Position numbers and translations under genes: made by a program
Source of the DNA: Acinetobacter tjernbergiae DSM 14971 = CIP 107465
Lineage (GTDB): Bacteria > Pseudomonadota > Gammaproteobacteria > Pseudomonadales > Moraxellaceae
Assembly (NCBI RefSeq): GCF_000374425.1
Contig: NZ_KB894370.1
Span: forward strand, 28,398 to 92,397
Reading direction: 5' to 3'
Length of the DNA: 64,000 nucleotides
The notes under the pieces: model-generated
Told to the model about the DNA's origin: nothing
The model's input: the letters and a program-made list of their open reading frames with translations, nothing else
Databases searched by the model: none
Shown here: piece by piece, positions 17,024 through 26,308 of the stretch
Layout: the number at the start of each line of letters is the position of its first letter
Numbering within the stretch: the first letter of the stretch is position 1

Positions 17024-17887
17024 ATGAATATGCTTGTTGCTCCTCAGTCAGAAAAAGCAATCAAATGTAGACAAATTTCTGCATCAATTGATATTCCAGT
17101 AAGAGCCATGGACTTTACTTTTCCTGATGAGATTCCTGAATTTTGGTTTAATCATAATCCGCTACTTACCATGTTGTTGACTGCATTATCTAGTGCATTT
17201 CCAGATGGGGAGCGGCAATTCATTCACAGCGTACGAAACTATCAGCCAAAAATTAATGATCCTGTTTTGCTTAAGCAAGTTCGAGCTTTTATTGGTCAAG
17301 AAGCACATCATGGTAAAGAACATGATGTGCTCAATGCGGTCATGTTGAACAAAGGTTATCCCGTAGACCGAATTTATAAGCGCTTTAAAAAAATGAACCG
17401 CTTGATGCAGGAACAGTTTTCTCCAGCTCATCAACTGGCATGTACAGTTTGTATGGAACATCTCACGGCGATTTTAGCGGATTATTTTATTACGACTGCA
17501 CCTAACGATTTGGCTTTATTTCATATCCATCTGAGAAAAATTTGGGCATGGCATGCCATTGAAGAAACTGAACATAAGGCAGTGGCATTTGATGTCTATC
17601 AATCTTTAGTAAAGCGACCTTACTTTTTAAGGCTAGTAATGTTGGAGACCACGTTTTCTTTTGTACTGATCACTGGGCGTGGAACGATAGAACTTTTGCA
17701 ATATTCAGGTAAACACCATGATTTAAAAGGGCTTTATCAAGGAATGGTTTATTTGTTTGGACGAAAAGGTTTGGTCAGAAAAATTGGCAGGGCATATTTC
17801 GATTTTTTCTCACTCGATTTTCACCCTTGGCAGCATGATAACCGCAGCAAGATGAACTTATTAAAATACCAGTATTTCAATGAATAA
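17024..17887 (+). CDS. Predicted metal-dependent hydrolase (PF10118-like, di-iron type)
   Basis: A helical protein of 287 residues with three Glu/His motifs: GQEAHHGKEHD, CMEHLTA and EETEHKAVAFDVY. Such E-x-x-H sets ligate two iron ions in ferritin-like folds, and this family (DUF/PF10118) is annotated as predicted metal-dependent hydrolase. I start at ATG 17024, after AGGGG; the GTG directly before it (17021) is also in frame. It lies 15 nt after the decarboxylase-like gene. No signal peptide. Function in the pathway is unknown; an oxygen-dependent step is possible. Confidence 0.75.
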   Translation: MNMLVAPQSEKAIKCRQISASIDIPVRAMDFTFPDEIPEFWFNHNPLLTMLLTALSSAFPDGERQFIHSVRNYQPKINDPVLLKQVRAFIGQEAHHGKEHDVLNAVMLNKGYPVDRIYKRFKKMNRLMQEQFSPAHQLACTVCMEHLTAILADYFITTAPNDLALFHIHLRKIWAWHAIEETEHKAVAFDVYQSLVKRPYFLRLVMLETTFSFVLITGRGTIELLQYSGKHHDLKGLYQGMVYLFGRKGLVRKIGRAYFDFFSLDFHPWQHDNRSKMNLLKYQYFNE

Positions 17888-17947
17888 GGCTCTGAATTTA
17901 GAACAGATCATCCAGTTTTTAATTATATTTATTTAGGAATTTATATC

Positions 17948-19177
17948 ATGGCAAAGCCTACATTCGCACACTCTCCATTACATCAACCTCTTCGTTTGGC
18001 ATGTGGAATTAGTATTCCAAACCGAATCGCAAAATCGGCTATGAGTGAACAATTGGCAGATCGACATGGCTCACCAACAACAGACTTACAACAGCTCTAT
18101 GCTGCGTGGGCAAAAGGTGGTACGGGATTGTTAATCACGGGTAATGTCATGATTGATCATCGTGCTTTTGTTGAGCCTAGAAATGTAGTGCTAGAAGATG
18201 CGCAGTTCTTACAGGCAAATAAGTTATGGGCTCAAGCTGCTCAAGCCAATGGCAGCAAGATTATTATGCAAATTAACCATCCTGGTCGTGTTGCCGTACT
18301 TCCCTTATTTAAAAAACCGATTGCACCTTCAGCAATAGGGTTAAATCTACCTGCGATGAATCTGATTCGTGTTCCGCGTGCGATGTCAGAAATTGAGATA
18401 TTGGAACAAATTAAACGTTTTGCAACTACAGCAGCACTAGCGATACAGGCAGGCTTTGATGGCGTGCAGGTTCATGCTGCGCATGGTTATTTGTTATCAC
18501 AGTTTTTATCGCCATTGGCAAATATCCGTACAGATCAATGGGGGGGAACGCCAGAGAATCGTCGTCGTATTCTAATTGAAACGGTTCGTGCTGTGCGTCA
18601 GGCGATTGGTCCAGATAAAATCTTAAGTGTAAAACTAAACGCTGCTGATTTCCAAAAAGGCGGATTGAGTCAGGAAGAGTCTTTGCAGGTTGCTTTGGTG
18701 TTAGAAGCTGAAGGAATTGATTTATTAGAAGTGTCTGGTGGTAATTACGAATCTCCAGCACAATTGGGATATGCGCCTGATCGTTCCGCTCAACGTGATG
18801 CTTATTTTATTCATTATGCTACAGCATTACGTCAACACAGCAAATTACCACTGATGCTAACAGGTGGGCTACGTCATGTCGATTTTATGAACCAAATTGT
18901 GGCGAATGGTACAGTGGATTTAGTTGGATTGGCTCGCCCTTTTGCAATGCAACCTGATTTGGCAAAACAATTATTAGCCGGTCAATCTGTCGTAGAACCC
19001 GCAAAAATTCCTGCTATTGGATATAAGCCTGTGGATGCTTATTTACAATTAGCTTGGCATGCTGCTCAATTCCGTCGCATCAGCAGTGGTCAACAACCTA
19101 AAGTGATTAAAGGGCTAATTCGAACATTAGCTGCTTTTGGCCCAAGAATGAGTTTCAATATTTTGACACAGGACTAG
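17948..19177 (+). CDS. NADH:flavin oxidoreductase (old yellow enzyme family), paralogue 2
   Basis: 409 residues with the family motifs HAAHGYLLSQFLSPLAN and WGGTPENRRRIL and the Gly-rich GGLRH loop. It is clearly the paralogue of 5228-6466, with conserved start IPNRIAKSAM. Probably the last gene of the operon beginning at 15462 (60-nt gap, no terminator). Unlike paralogue 1 it has no MerR-type promoter, so the two copies appear to be under different regulators. Confidence 0.85.
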   Translation: MAKPTFAHSPLHQPLRLACGISIPNRIAKSAMSEQLADRHGSPTTDLQQLYAAWAKGGTGLLITGNVMIDHRAFVEPRNVVLEDAQFLQANKLWAQAAQANGSKIIMQINHPGRVAVLPLFKKPIAPSAIGLNLPAMNLIRVPRAMSEIEILEQIKRFATTAALAIQAGFDGVQVHAAHGYLLSQFLSPLANIRTDQWGGTPENRRRILIETVRAVRQAIGPDKILSVKLNAADFQKGGLSQEESLQVALVLEAEGIDLLEVSGGNYESPAQLGYAPDRSAQRDAYFIHYATALRQHSKLPLMLTGGLRHVDFMNQIVANGTVDLVGLARPFAMQPDLAKQLLAGQSVVEPAKIPAIGYKPVDAYLQLAWHAAQFRRISSGQQPKVIKGLIRTLAAFGPRMSFNILTQD

Positions 19178-19209
19178 GGGGCAGTTTTTACTATACAAGG
19201 ATTTTTATC

Positions 19210-19272
19210 ATGAAGCGTTTAATCAAACAAAGTCATCGCATTGTTCCTCGATGTCCAATATGTGATTTATGA
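19210..19272 (+). CDS. Possible 20-residue peptide with a CPIC motif
   Basis: ATG 19210 with AGGA 9 nt upstream begins a 20-codon frame, MKRLIKQSHRIVPRCPICDL. It lies 32 nt after the old-yellow-enzyme stop. The CPxC pair suggests a metal or thiol site, or this may be the fragment of a lost gene, since further short open fragments follow. Not recognised; treat as speculative. Confidence 0.2.
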   Translation: MKRLIKQSHRIVPRCPICDL

Positions 19273-19476
19273 TGACTCAATGGCTATGTAAATGCTTACT
19301 TTAATTAACTCGATTACGCCAGTACTAGAGCGTTGGTTCTGTCAGACATTATTCAGATAACGTTTAAAAAAATCGCAGATATATTATGGAAAAGCTTGTT
19401 CAATCATAGATAATTGTGAATACTCATGCCCGAAAATTCGGACTATAAGATTATCTTTTGGGGTTAGGCAATTACT

Positions 19477-21654
19477 GTGAAAACATATCCATTTACATTT
19501 TCTCGTTTACATAAAGCGTTACTAGCGGTTGGTTCATTTTCATGCCTAGGGCTAAGCTCAGTATTGGTACATGCTGAAGATGAAAATAAGGTATCCCGAT
19601 TAGAAACAATCACAGTAAACGCCCAAGCAGCAGAAAGCGTATATTTTCAACCAAAGGTGAATTTATCTGGTTTTACTCAACAAAATATTGCTGAGATTCC
19701 TGCATCTATTCATGCAGTTACGGCTGAGCGAATTGCTGATCAACATGCGAAAACCTTAACGGATGTTGTAAAAAATGATGCTGCGGTAGGTGATGGTTAC
19801 GCCCCAATTGGCTATTACTCAAACTTTATGATGCGTGGTTTCGCGCTGAACCTTGGCTCAAGCTACTTGCTCAATGGTAACTTACTTCGCGGTGAGCAAA
19901 ATGTCGCGCTTGAAAACAAAGAACAAGTCGAGATTTTAAAGGGTATGAGTGCCATTCAAAGTGGCATGTCGACACCTGCGGGTGTGGTTAATTATGTAAG
20001 CAAACGTCCTAAAGACATCCGTTCAATGACCGTTGATGCAGATAGTCATGGCGGTAATCGTATCGCAGCGGACTTGGGTGGATTTTTAGGAACTGAGCAA
20101 CAATTTGGTTATCGAATGAATTTGGCGCATGAGGAAATCCATCCGCATGTAGAACATGCCAATGGTAAACGCTTATTTGGCTCTTTGGCTTTAGATTGGA
20201 ACATTTCCGATCGTTCAAAACTAGAATTTGATATTGAATCACAGCGTCAACGTCAGCGTTCAGTACCAGGTTATCAATTACTTGATGGTAAAACAGTACC
20301 CACTGACGTGGAGTGGGATCGTTTACTTGGCTATCAAAGTTGGAGCCAACCTGTCATCAATCAAAGTCTAAATACGGGCTTAAAATATAATTACCAAATC
20401 AATAAAGATTGGTCAGCAAATCTAAGTGCTTCACAAAGCCGTGTTGTGGTAGATGATTATTCAGCATTCCCGTGGGGCTGTTATAGCAACGTGTGTCAGA
20501 TTACTGGTTTAGGCAATACTTTTGACCAAAATGGTAACTATGATATTTATGATTTCCGTAGTCCTGATGACAGTTATTTGACCAATCAATTTAAAGCAGG
20601 ATTAAATGGTCAATTCAGTACTGGCACATGGCAACATAAACTGAGTTTAGAGTTATCACAGACTTATAAACGACATGCACAATATGATGCGATTAATAAA
20701 CCAGTGGGCACAGGAAATATTTATACTGACACTGTGAACTATGATCCGTCTGGCGCGACTTTGGGCAATCACTATAAATCTTTAAATGGTCAACAGACTG
20801 CATTGAATTTACTTGATCAGATTGACTTCAATAATACTTGGTCTGCTGTAGTAGGCGGTAAATTATTGCATTTGAATGAAAGTGCCTATGATGCAAATGC
20901 GAATAACATCCGAGATACCAACTTTAATCGCTTCTTGCCTCAATTTGCTGTGATGTATCAGCCTTGGGAACAGACCCATGTTTATGCATCTTATGCCAAA
21001 GGCTTAAGTGACGGCGCACAAGCACCGTGGTTTGCAAACAATCCTTTTGTGACATTAGTACCTAAGCATTCAGCTCAGTCTGAGTTAGGGATTAAACAGC
21101 AATGGCGATCTTTACTTTTTACTGCGGCATTGTTTGATTTAAAACAAGACAATCAATATACCAATACTTCAAATGATTTTGTGGTGGATGGTCAACAACA
21201 TAACCTCGGCTTAGAACTTGGTCTACAAGGGCGTATTGGTCAAGACCTAGATCTGACATCGAGTTTGGCACTGACCCGTTCACGCTTACAAGATATACAA
21301 TCATCTGAATATCAGGGTCATCAAACTCAAAATGTACCAACTGTACGTTTGGCAAGTTATATCTCATACCAAGTACCGCAAGTAGATGGATTACGGTTAT
21401 TGGCAGGTATGCAATACAGTAGCAGTAAATATGCAAATAAATTAGCTACAGTGAAAGTACCTAGCTATACCTTGTTTAACGTGGGTTCAGCCTATAATTT
21501 CCGTGCTTATGGCTATGAAAATACACTGAGATTTAATGTTGATAATGTGTTTAATAAAAAATATTGGCGAGATGTAGGTAGCTTCTTCGGTGATGATTAT
21601 TTATTTCTTGGTACACCACGTACAGCACAATTGTCTTGGACTGTGAATTTTTAA
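19477..21654 (+). CDS. TonB-dependent siderophore receptor
   Basis: 725 residues. A signal peptide ends near ALA-type sequence VLVHA (residue ~33). A TonB-box-like ETITVNA follows, then the plug (IPASIHAVTAERIADQHA ... MMRGFAL) to about residue 180, then a 22-strand barrel of alternating aromatic strands ending in the terminal Phe typical of outer-membrane proteins. GTG start at 19477 with a GG-rich site upstream. Ligand unknown; it groups with ferric-siderophore receptors by plug motifs. The 299-nt region before it shows no convincing Fur box. Confidence 0.9.
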   Translation: MKTYPFTFSRLHKALLAVGSFSCLGLSSVLVHAEDENKVSRLETITVNAQAAESVYFQPKVNLSGFTQQNIAEIPASIHAVTAERIADQHAKTLTDVVKNDAAVGDGYAPIGYYSNFMMRGFALNLGSSYLLNGNLLRGEQNVALENKEQVEILKGMSAIQSGMSTPAGVVNYVSKRPKDIRSMTVDADSHGGNRIAADLGGFLGTEQQFGYRMNLAHEEIHPHVEHANGKRLFGSLALDWNISDRSKLEFDIESQRQRQRSVPGYQLLDGKTVPTDVEWDRLLGYQSWSQPVINQSLNTGLKYNYQINKDWSANLSASQSRVVVDDYSAFPWGCYSNVCQITGLGNTFDQNGNYDIYDFRSPDDSYLTNQFKAGLNGQFSTGTWQHKLSLELSQTYKRHAQYDAINKPVGTGNIYTDTVNYDPSGATLGNHYKSLNGQQTALNLLDQIDFNNTWSAVVGGKLLHLNESAYDANANNIRDTNFNRFLPQFAVMYQPWEQTHVYASYAKGLSDGAQAPWFANNPFVTLVPKHSAQSELGIKQQWRSLLFTAALFDLKQDNQYTNTSNDFVVDGQQHNLGLELGLQGRIGQDLDLTSSLALTRSRLQDIQSSEYQGHQTQNVPTVRLASYISYQVPQVDGLRLLAGMQYSSSKYANKLATVKVPSYTLFNVGSAYNFRAYGYENTLRFNVDNVFNKKYWRDVGSFFGDDYLFLGTPRTAQLSWTVNF

Positions 21655-21667
21655 ATAAAAGACTTGG

Positions 21668-21717
21668 AGTGTAAAAATTAACGGTTTAAGTTGACTTAGG
21701 CTGTTAGTTTTTACACT
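21668..21717 (+). terminator. Hairpin after the TonB receptor gene
   Basis: AGTGTAAAAA (21668-21677) pairs with TTTTTACACT (21708-21717), extended inward by TAAC/GTTA. There is no good T tail, so termination is uncertain. Confidence 0.35.
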
Positions 21718-21849
21718 AAAATAAAGTTCATAAAGCTACACATCATTTAAAAAATAGCAATGCTAAAATTATTTTGCTCAAAGCTAAAAATTTCAATCTG
21801 ATTAAAGAAATTCTAATCCATCTATAATTTAAAAAGAGTGTATTTAAAA

Positions 21850-22302
21850 ATGAATAAAATTCTATTAGGTGTATGCATCGGTTTAAGCACTTTTTATACA
21901 ATCGATTCAGCTTATGCAATAGATGCAAAATATAGAGTAAAACTAGAACATTCTGGTTGTACTCAAGTCTCAGAGCTGCAAGGTTGCGATGTAAATAAAA
22001 CGAAGGCTGATAATGCAAAAGCAGGATTTGGAGCATCTACATCCACTCATTTTAATACTTATGCTGGTGAATGGATCGCAAAGAACTCAAATACAGGACA
22101 AACCATAGCAACTATTCGAGTAGATCGTAACGAAAATGTTTGGATTAATGGGCAAAAAGCCAAAGCAAAAAGAAGTGATGGTGGATTAATTTTTAAAAAA
22201 GGCTTGATCACCTATAAATTAGAAGGTGATCCAACTCAACAAAACCAAAGTTCTTGGAATGATTCAGATGCCAAAACAACAGGGCCAATTCTTAAAAAAT
22301 AA
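21850..22302 (+). CDS. Small secreted protein of unknown function
   Basis: 150 residues from MNKILLGVC, with a signal peptide ending at SAYA before IDAKYRV. The mature protein has two Cys near its N-terminus (SGCTQVSELQGCD) that could form a disulfide, and then a hydrophilic beta-rich part. Not recognised. An in-frame TTG-type start 4 codons earlier is less likely because the hydrophobic core fits MNKILLGVC. It sits alone between the TonB receptor and mesX. Confidence 0.6.
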   Translation: MNKILLGVCIGLSTFYTIDSAYAIDAKYRVKLEHSGCTQVSELQGCDVNKTKADNAKAGFGASTSTHFNTYAGEWIAKNSNTGQTIATIRVDRNENVWINGQKAKAKRSDGGLIFKKGLITYKLEGDPTQQNQSSWNDSDAKTTGPILKK

Positions 22303-22441
22303 TTATATTTATCTAACGGAAAAGCCTTTTGCAGCATAACTAAATTTTCTTTTAAATATTGATTTTAAACAATTTATTCTATATTTTTCTGATTTAATTT
22401 ATAAAAAATGATTTAAGTTGTTTTCTATCTTTTATTCCTGA

Positions 22442-22460
22442 TGAAATTAACATAATTTCA
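22442..22460. promoter_or_regulatory. Perfect inverted repeat upstream of mesX
   Basis: TGAAATT-AACAT-AATTTCA, 7-bp arms, 122 nt before the mesX ATG. It contains TGAA and TTCA ends like MetR sites, but with wider spacing (11 nt instead of 5). Candidate operator for methionine control. Confidence 0.35.
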
Positions 22461-22581
22461 GAACATGAATTTTACTCATCTTGAGGTTAGATTAAATCAT
22501 TTTTATTCATCTAATGATTGCGGTATAAATCACTTATAGAGAAATTTAGATTTTATTGCAAAAATTAGGATACCAATCATC

Positions 22582-23574
22582 ATGAGTACAGAGTTTGCAT
22601 GTTCAATTAAACGCATTCGTTTTGATGAAAACTATCAACCAGCAGATAGCACACGTTTAACGACCAATTTTGCCAACTTGGCGCGTGGTGAAAGCCGTGA
22701 GCAGAACCTACGCAATACGCTTCGAATGATTAATAATCGTTTCAATGCTTTAGCACAAACAGATAACCCAAATGGTGATCGCTATTCACTTGAAATTGAT
22801 ATTATTTCTGCGGATTTAGATATTGAAGGTAATGGTAAAGCATTCCCAATCATTGAAATGCTAAAAAGCACGATTACCGATCACCATACCAATCAACGTA
22901 TTGAAGGCATGATTGGCAATAGCTTCTCATCTTATGTGCGTGACTACGATTTTAGCGTGGTGCTAAAAGAACATAATAAAGAGAACTCAACTTCGTATGC
23001 GCCTGAAGGTTTCGGTGATTTGCACGGGAAGCTTTATCAATATTTAGTGAATTCAGATACGTTTAAGGCTGAATTTAATCAACAACCTGTCATTTGTTTG
23101 AGTGTTTCAACGGCGAGGACCTATCACCGTACTGTCAATGAACATCCTGTTTTAGGTGTTGAGTATAAACAAGATGCATACTCACGCACCGATGAATATT
23201 TCCACAAAATGGGCTTACAGGTTCGCTTCTTCATGCCGAAAGGTAGCGTTGCACCTTTAGCATTCTATTTTGCGGGTGATTTATTACGCGATTACACTGA
23301 CTTCGAGCTGATCAGTGCGATTAGTACCATGGAAACTTTCCAAAAGATCTACCGTCCTGAAATTTACAATGCAAACTCATCAGCGGCGCAAGTCTATCAA
23401 GCAAGCCTAGAATACCCAGATTATTCATTGACACGAATCATCTATGACCGTGTTGAACGTGGTCAGCTTGCGGTAAAACAAGGTAAATGGACGGAAGAAA
23501 ACTTTATCAAGCCTTATCAAAACATCCTTGAGCAATGGGCTGCGAATTACACCGTAGACAGTAACGCTGCTTAA
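22582..23574 (+). CDS. mesX: DUF1852 protein, MesX-type partner of methionine synthase MesD
   Basis: 330 residues matching the DUF1852 family found in Acinetobacter directly before a short MetE-like protein. In A. baylyi this pair (MesX and MesD) was described as a folate-independent methionine synthase system that needs both proteins and oxygen; this is from memory of the published work. No signal peptide or membrane segment. The order and the 36-nt gap to the next gene fit that pair exactly. ATG 22582 follows an AGGA site. The methyl donor in this system is not established to my knowledge. Confidence 0.8.
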   Translation: MSTEFACSIKRIRFDENYQPADSTRLTTNFANLARGESREQNLRNTLRMINNRFNALAQTDNPNGDRYSLEIDIISADLDIEGNGKAFPIIEMLKSTITDHHTNQRIEGMIGNSFSSYVRDYDFSVVLKEHNKENSTSYAPEGFGDLHGKLYQYLVNSDTFKAEFNQQPVICLSVSTARTYHRTVNEHPVLGVEYKQDAYSRTDEYFHKMGLQVRFFMPKGSVAPLAFYFAGDLLRDYTDFELISAISTMETFQKIYRPEIYNANSSAAQVYQASLEYPDYSLTRIIYDRVERGQLAVKQGKWTEENFIKPYQNILEQWAANYTVDSNAA

Positions 23575-23610
23575 TTTATCTGAAACAGAATATAGAAATA
23601 GAGATTTAAA

Positions 23611-24639
23611 ATGGCAATTTTATTACCGACATCAACGGCTGGCAGCTTACCGAAACCGTCTTGGCTTGCTGAGCCTGAAAAACTTTGGTCACCTTGGAAA
23701 CTTGAAGGTGAGGCATTGCTCGAAGCGAAGCAAGATGCTTTACGCTTGTCACTGCAGGAACAACTGCATGCAGGCATTGATATTGTCAGCGATGGCGAGC
23801 AAACCCGCCAGCATTTTGTGACCACGTTCATTGAGCATCTGGATGGCGTTGATTTTGAGAAACGCGAAACGGTGCGTATCCGTAATCGTTATGATGCAAG
23901 TGTTCCATCTGTAGTGGGCGCAGTATCTCGTCAAAAGCCTGTTTTTGTTGAAGATGCCAAGTTTTTACGCAGCCAAACCACTCAGCCGATTAAATGGGCG
24001 TTGCCTGGCCCAATGACCATGATTGATACATTGTATGATGGTCACTATAAAAGCCGTGAGAAACTGGCTTGGGAATTTGCCAAAATTTTGAACCAAGAAG
24101 CACTTGAATTAGAAGCTGCGGGTGTCGACATCATTCAGTTTGATGAGCCTGCATTTAATGTGTTCTTTGATGAGGTAAATGATTGGGGTGTTGCCACTTT
24201 AGAAAGAGCGCTTGAAGGTCTTAAATGTGAGACTGCGGTTCATATTTGCTATGGCTATGGCATCAAAGCCAATACCGATTGGAAAAAGACTTTGGGTTCA
24301 GAGTGGCGTCAATACGAAGAAGCTTTTCCTAAGCTACAAAAATCTAAGCTCGATATCATCTCACTCGAATGCCAAAACTCTCGTGTGCCAATGGATCTAA
24401 TTGAACTGATTCGCGGTAAAAAAGTCATGGTTGGTGCGATTGATGTGGCAACCAATACGATTGAAACACCCGAAGAAGTCGCGGATACGCTACGCAAAGC
24501 ACTTCAGTTTGTTGATGCAGATAAACTTTATCCTTCGACTAACTGTGGTATGGCACCTTTGGCTAGAGAAGTGGCAAGAGGCAAATTGAATGCTTTAAGT
24601 GCAGGTGCAGAAATTGTTCGAAAAGAACTTTCTGCCTAG
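23611..24639 (+). CDS. mesD: Folate-independent methionine synthase (core MetE-like, MesD type)
   Basis: 342 residues, only the C-terminal catalytic barrel of MetE, lacking its N-terminal folate-binding half. The zinc-site pattern is kept: H211-x-C213 (AVHICYGYG), Glu253 (SLECQNS) and Cys312 (STNCGMAPL), matching His, Cys, Glu, Cys of MetE. It would transfer a methyl group to homocysteine. It follows mesX closely. Flavin reductase and TauE/SafE genes downstream fit an oxygen- or flavin-dependent methyl source and sulfur handling, but that link is inference. Confidence 0.85.
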   Translation: MAILLPTSTAGSLPKPSWLAEPEKLWSPWKLEGEALLEAKQDALRLSLQEQLHAGIDIVSDGEQTRQHFVTTFIEHLDGVDFEKRETVRIRNRYDASVPSVVGAVSRQKPVFVEDAKFLRSQTTQPIKWALPGPMTMIDTLYDGHYKSREKLAWEFAKILNQEALELEAAGVDIIQFDEPAFNVFFDEVNDWGVATLERALEGLKCETAVHICYGYGIKANTDWKKTLGSEWRQYEEAFPKLQKSKLDIISLECQNSRVPMDLIELIRGKKVMVGAIDVATNTIETPEEVADTLRKALQFVDADKLYPSTNCGMAPLAREVARGKLNALSAGAEIVRKELSA

Positions 24640-24667
24640 TACTGACTCAGCGATATAATGATATGTA

Positions 24668-24718
24668 AAGGGTATTCGTTTGGTTTAACTAAAATGCCTG
24701 ATCAAACGAGTCACCCTT
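24668..24718 (+). repeat. Two-part stem-loop between mesD and the flavin reductase gene
   Basis: AAGGGT (24668-24673) pairs with ACCCTT (24713-24718), and CGTTTG (24677-24682) pairs with CAAACG (24703-24708), separated by a small internal loop. It lacks a T tail, so it is not a standard terminator. It may be a processing or attenuation site in the transcript. Confidence 0.4.
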
Positions 24719-24836
24719 AGTCAGATTTAGAGCAAGTATCAGTTCTACTCAGAACTCATTTAGATGATGTGCCAATGTCGCGATCGAGTGGTAGAGCGAA
24801 ATCTAAAGAAAATCTAAGGTTCAATTTAGGAATAAA

Positions 24837-25331
24837 ATGATGATTGAAGCAACAGACTTTAGAAATGCAATGTCTTTATTGACTAGTGCAGTGAATGTAG
24901 TGACGACTTCAGGGGCTTCTGGTCGTCATGGATTTACTGCATCTGCGGTGTGTAGCGTCACTGATACACCGCCGACATTATTGGTCTGTATGAACAAAAC
25001 CTCTCGGTCACATGCACATTTTATAGAAAATGAAATTTTAACCGTAAATGTTTTAGGCGCACATCATCAGCATATTTCCAACGTATTTTCATCCAAGATG
25101 AGTTCAGAAGAACGCTTTAAATATGGAACTTGGACAGAATTAGAAACAGGTGCGCCTGTTTTAGATGATGCTCTGGTGAGTTTTGATTGTCAGATTGAAC
25201 AAATTCAAGAAGTTGGAACACATACAATTTTTATTTGTCGTACTGTAGCGATTCAACAAGGTCAAAATGAACATAGTTTGGTTTATTTCAATCGTGCTTA
25301 TCATCATGTCGGCGAAGCAGAAATCGCGTAA
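24837..25331 (+). CDS. Flavin reductase family protein
   Basis: 164 residues of the flavin-reductase-like FMN-binding split-barrel fold (HpaC/NtaB type): FRNAMSLLTSAVNVVTTSG at the start, GFTASAVCSVTDTPPTLLVCMNKTSRSH in the middle, and YFNRAYHHVG at the end. It would supply reduced flavin to an oxygenase. Two adjacent ATGs (24837, 24840), AGGA upstream. Placed after mesD, it could feed the oxygen-dependent reaction of the MesX/MesD system; this is inferred. Confidence 0.87.
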   Translation: MMIEATDFRNAMSLLTSAVNVVTTSGASGRHGFTASAVCSVTDTPPTLLVCMNKTSRSHAHFIENEILTVNVLGAHHQHISNVFSSKMSSEERFKYGTWTELETGAPVLDDALVSFDCQIEQIQEVGTHTIFICRTVAIQQGQNEHSLVYFNRAYHHVGEAEIA

Positions 25332-25376
25332 AGTAACTTTGTATTTAATATTAACTCTCAAGTAAGTAAGTATGTC

Positions 25377-26177
25377 GTGGAATTAATTATTTTTTTAGCA
25401 ATAGGTGCGTCAGCAGGATTCGCTGCTGGGCTCTTTGGTGTTGGCGGTGGACTCATCATCGTACCACTTTTATATGTGGTCTTTACGCAAATGGGGTACG
25501 GATCTGAAGTGATCATGCATATGGCTCTAGGGACATCTTTGGCGACCATTATCGTGACATCTATCAGTTCATTAATGGCTCATCATAAAAATGGTGCTGT
25601 GATTTGGCCTGTATTCAAAAATCTAAGTCCTGGGCTGGTTGTTGGGTCTTTTTTTGGTGCAGGTATTGCAGGATTACTTTCAGGGGCACATTTACAACTG
25701 ATTATTGGTGTTTTTGTACTTTGGGTTGCGTATCAGATGTTTACTGGTGCAAAAAAGGTCGTTGATCAGAATAAAGCACTTCCTTCAGCAGCTAAACAAG
25801 TATTTGCTGGTACTGGAATCGGTGTTGCATCAGCAATTTTTGGGATTGGAGGAGGGAGCCTAACTGTACCTTATCTCAATCATTATGGCGTAGTCATGCA
25901 AAGAGCGGTGGGAACATCAGCAGCATGTGGTTTACCGATTGCGATTGCAGGTGCGTTGGGCTTTATGCTTTTTGGTATGAAAGAACAGGTACATGTTCCT
26001 AATAGCATTGGCTATGTGCATATTTATGCCTTTATTGGCATCAGCTCAATGAGTTTTTTTACAGCGAAGTTAGGTGCTAAAGTGGCACATGCATTATCGC
26101 CACAAATGCTGAAAAAATGCTTTGCTGTATTGTTACTTATTGTCGGATGTTTTTTCCTTTTTAAAGGAATACGTTGA
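25377..26177 (+). CDS. TauE/SafE family membrane transporter
   Basis: 266 residues with about eight membrane helices in two homologous halves, each starting with a Gly-rich motif: GFAAGLFGVGGGLIIVPLL and VASAIFGIGGGSLTVPYL. The family exports sulfite, sulfoacetate or related anions. GTG start at 25377; an ATG five bases upstream is out of frame and stops at once. Position after the methionine and flavin genes suggests disposal of a sulfur compound. Confidence 0.85.
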   Translation: MELIIFLAIGASAGFAAGLFGVGGGLIIVPLLYVVFTQMGYGSEVIMHMALGTSLATIIVTSISSLMAHHKNGAVIWPVFKNLSPGLVVGSFFGAGIAGLLSGAHLQLIIGVFVLWVAYQMFTGAKKVVDQNKALPSAAKQVFAGTGIGVASAIFGIGGGSLTVPYLNHYGVVMQRAVGTSAACGLPIAIAGALGFMLFGMKEQVHVPNSIGYVHIYAFIGISSMSFFTAKLGAKVAHALSPQMLKKCFAVLLLIVGCFFLFKGIR

Positions 26178-26203
26178 AATATAATAGGTTGATTCCTGTG
26201 ATA

Positions 26204-26230
26204 AAAGCTCATTAAATATGGGCTTTTTTT
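26204..26230 (+). terminator. Rho-independent terminator after the TauE/SafE gene
   Basis: AAAGCTCAT (26204-26212), loop TAAAT, ATGGGCTTT (26218-26226), then a T run. One G-U pair in the stem. Confidence 0.8.
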
Positions 26231-26308
26231 TCATTGTGATTAAATGTATTACAGATATGGTAATCTAAGATTATCCCTAGCAGTATAAATTTCGAGCTTA
26301 TCCCATAA

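Noticed and set aside
19440..19476. Fur box upstream of the TonB receptor gene
   Set aside because: The nearest candidates share only a GATAAT half with the Fur consensus; not enough to call.
22303..22581. SAM- or methionine-type riboswitch upstream of mesX
   Set aside because: No recognisable SAM riboswitch core could be found; only the inverted repeat at 22442 is clear.
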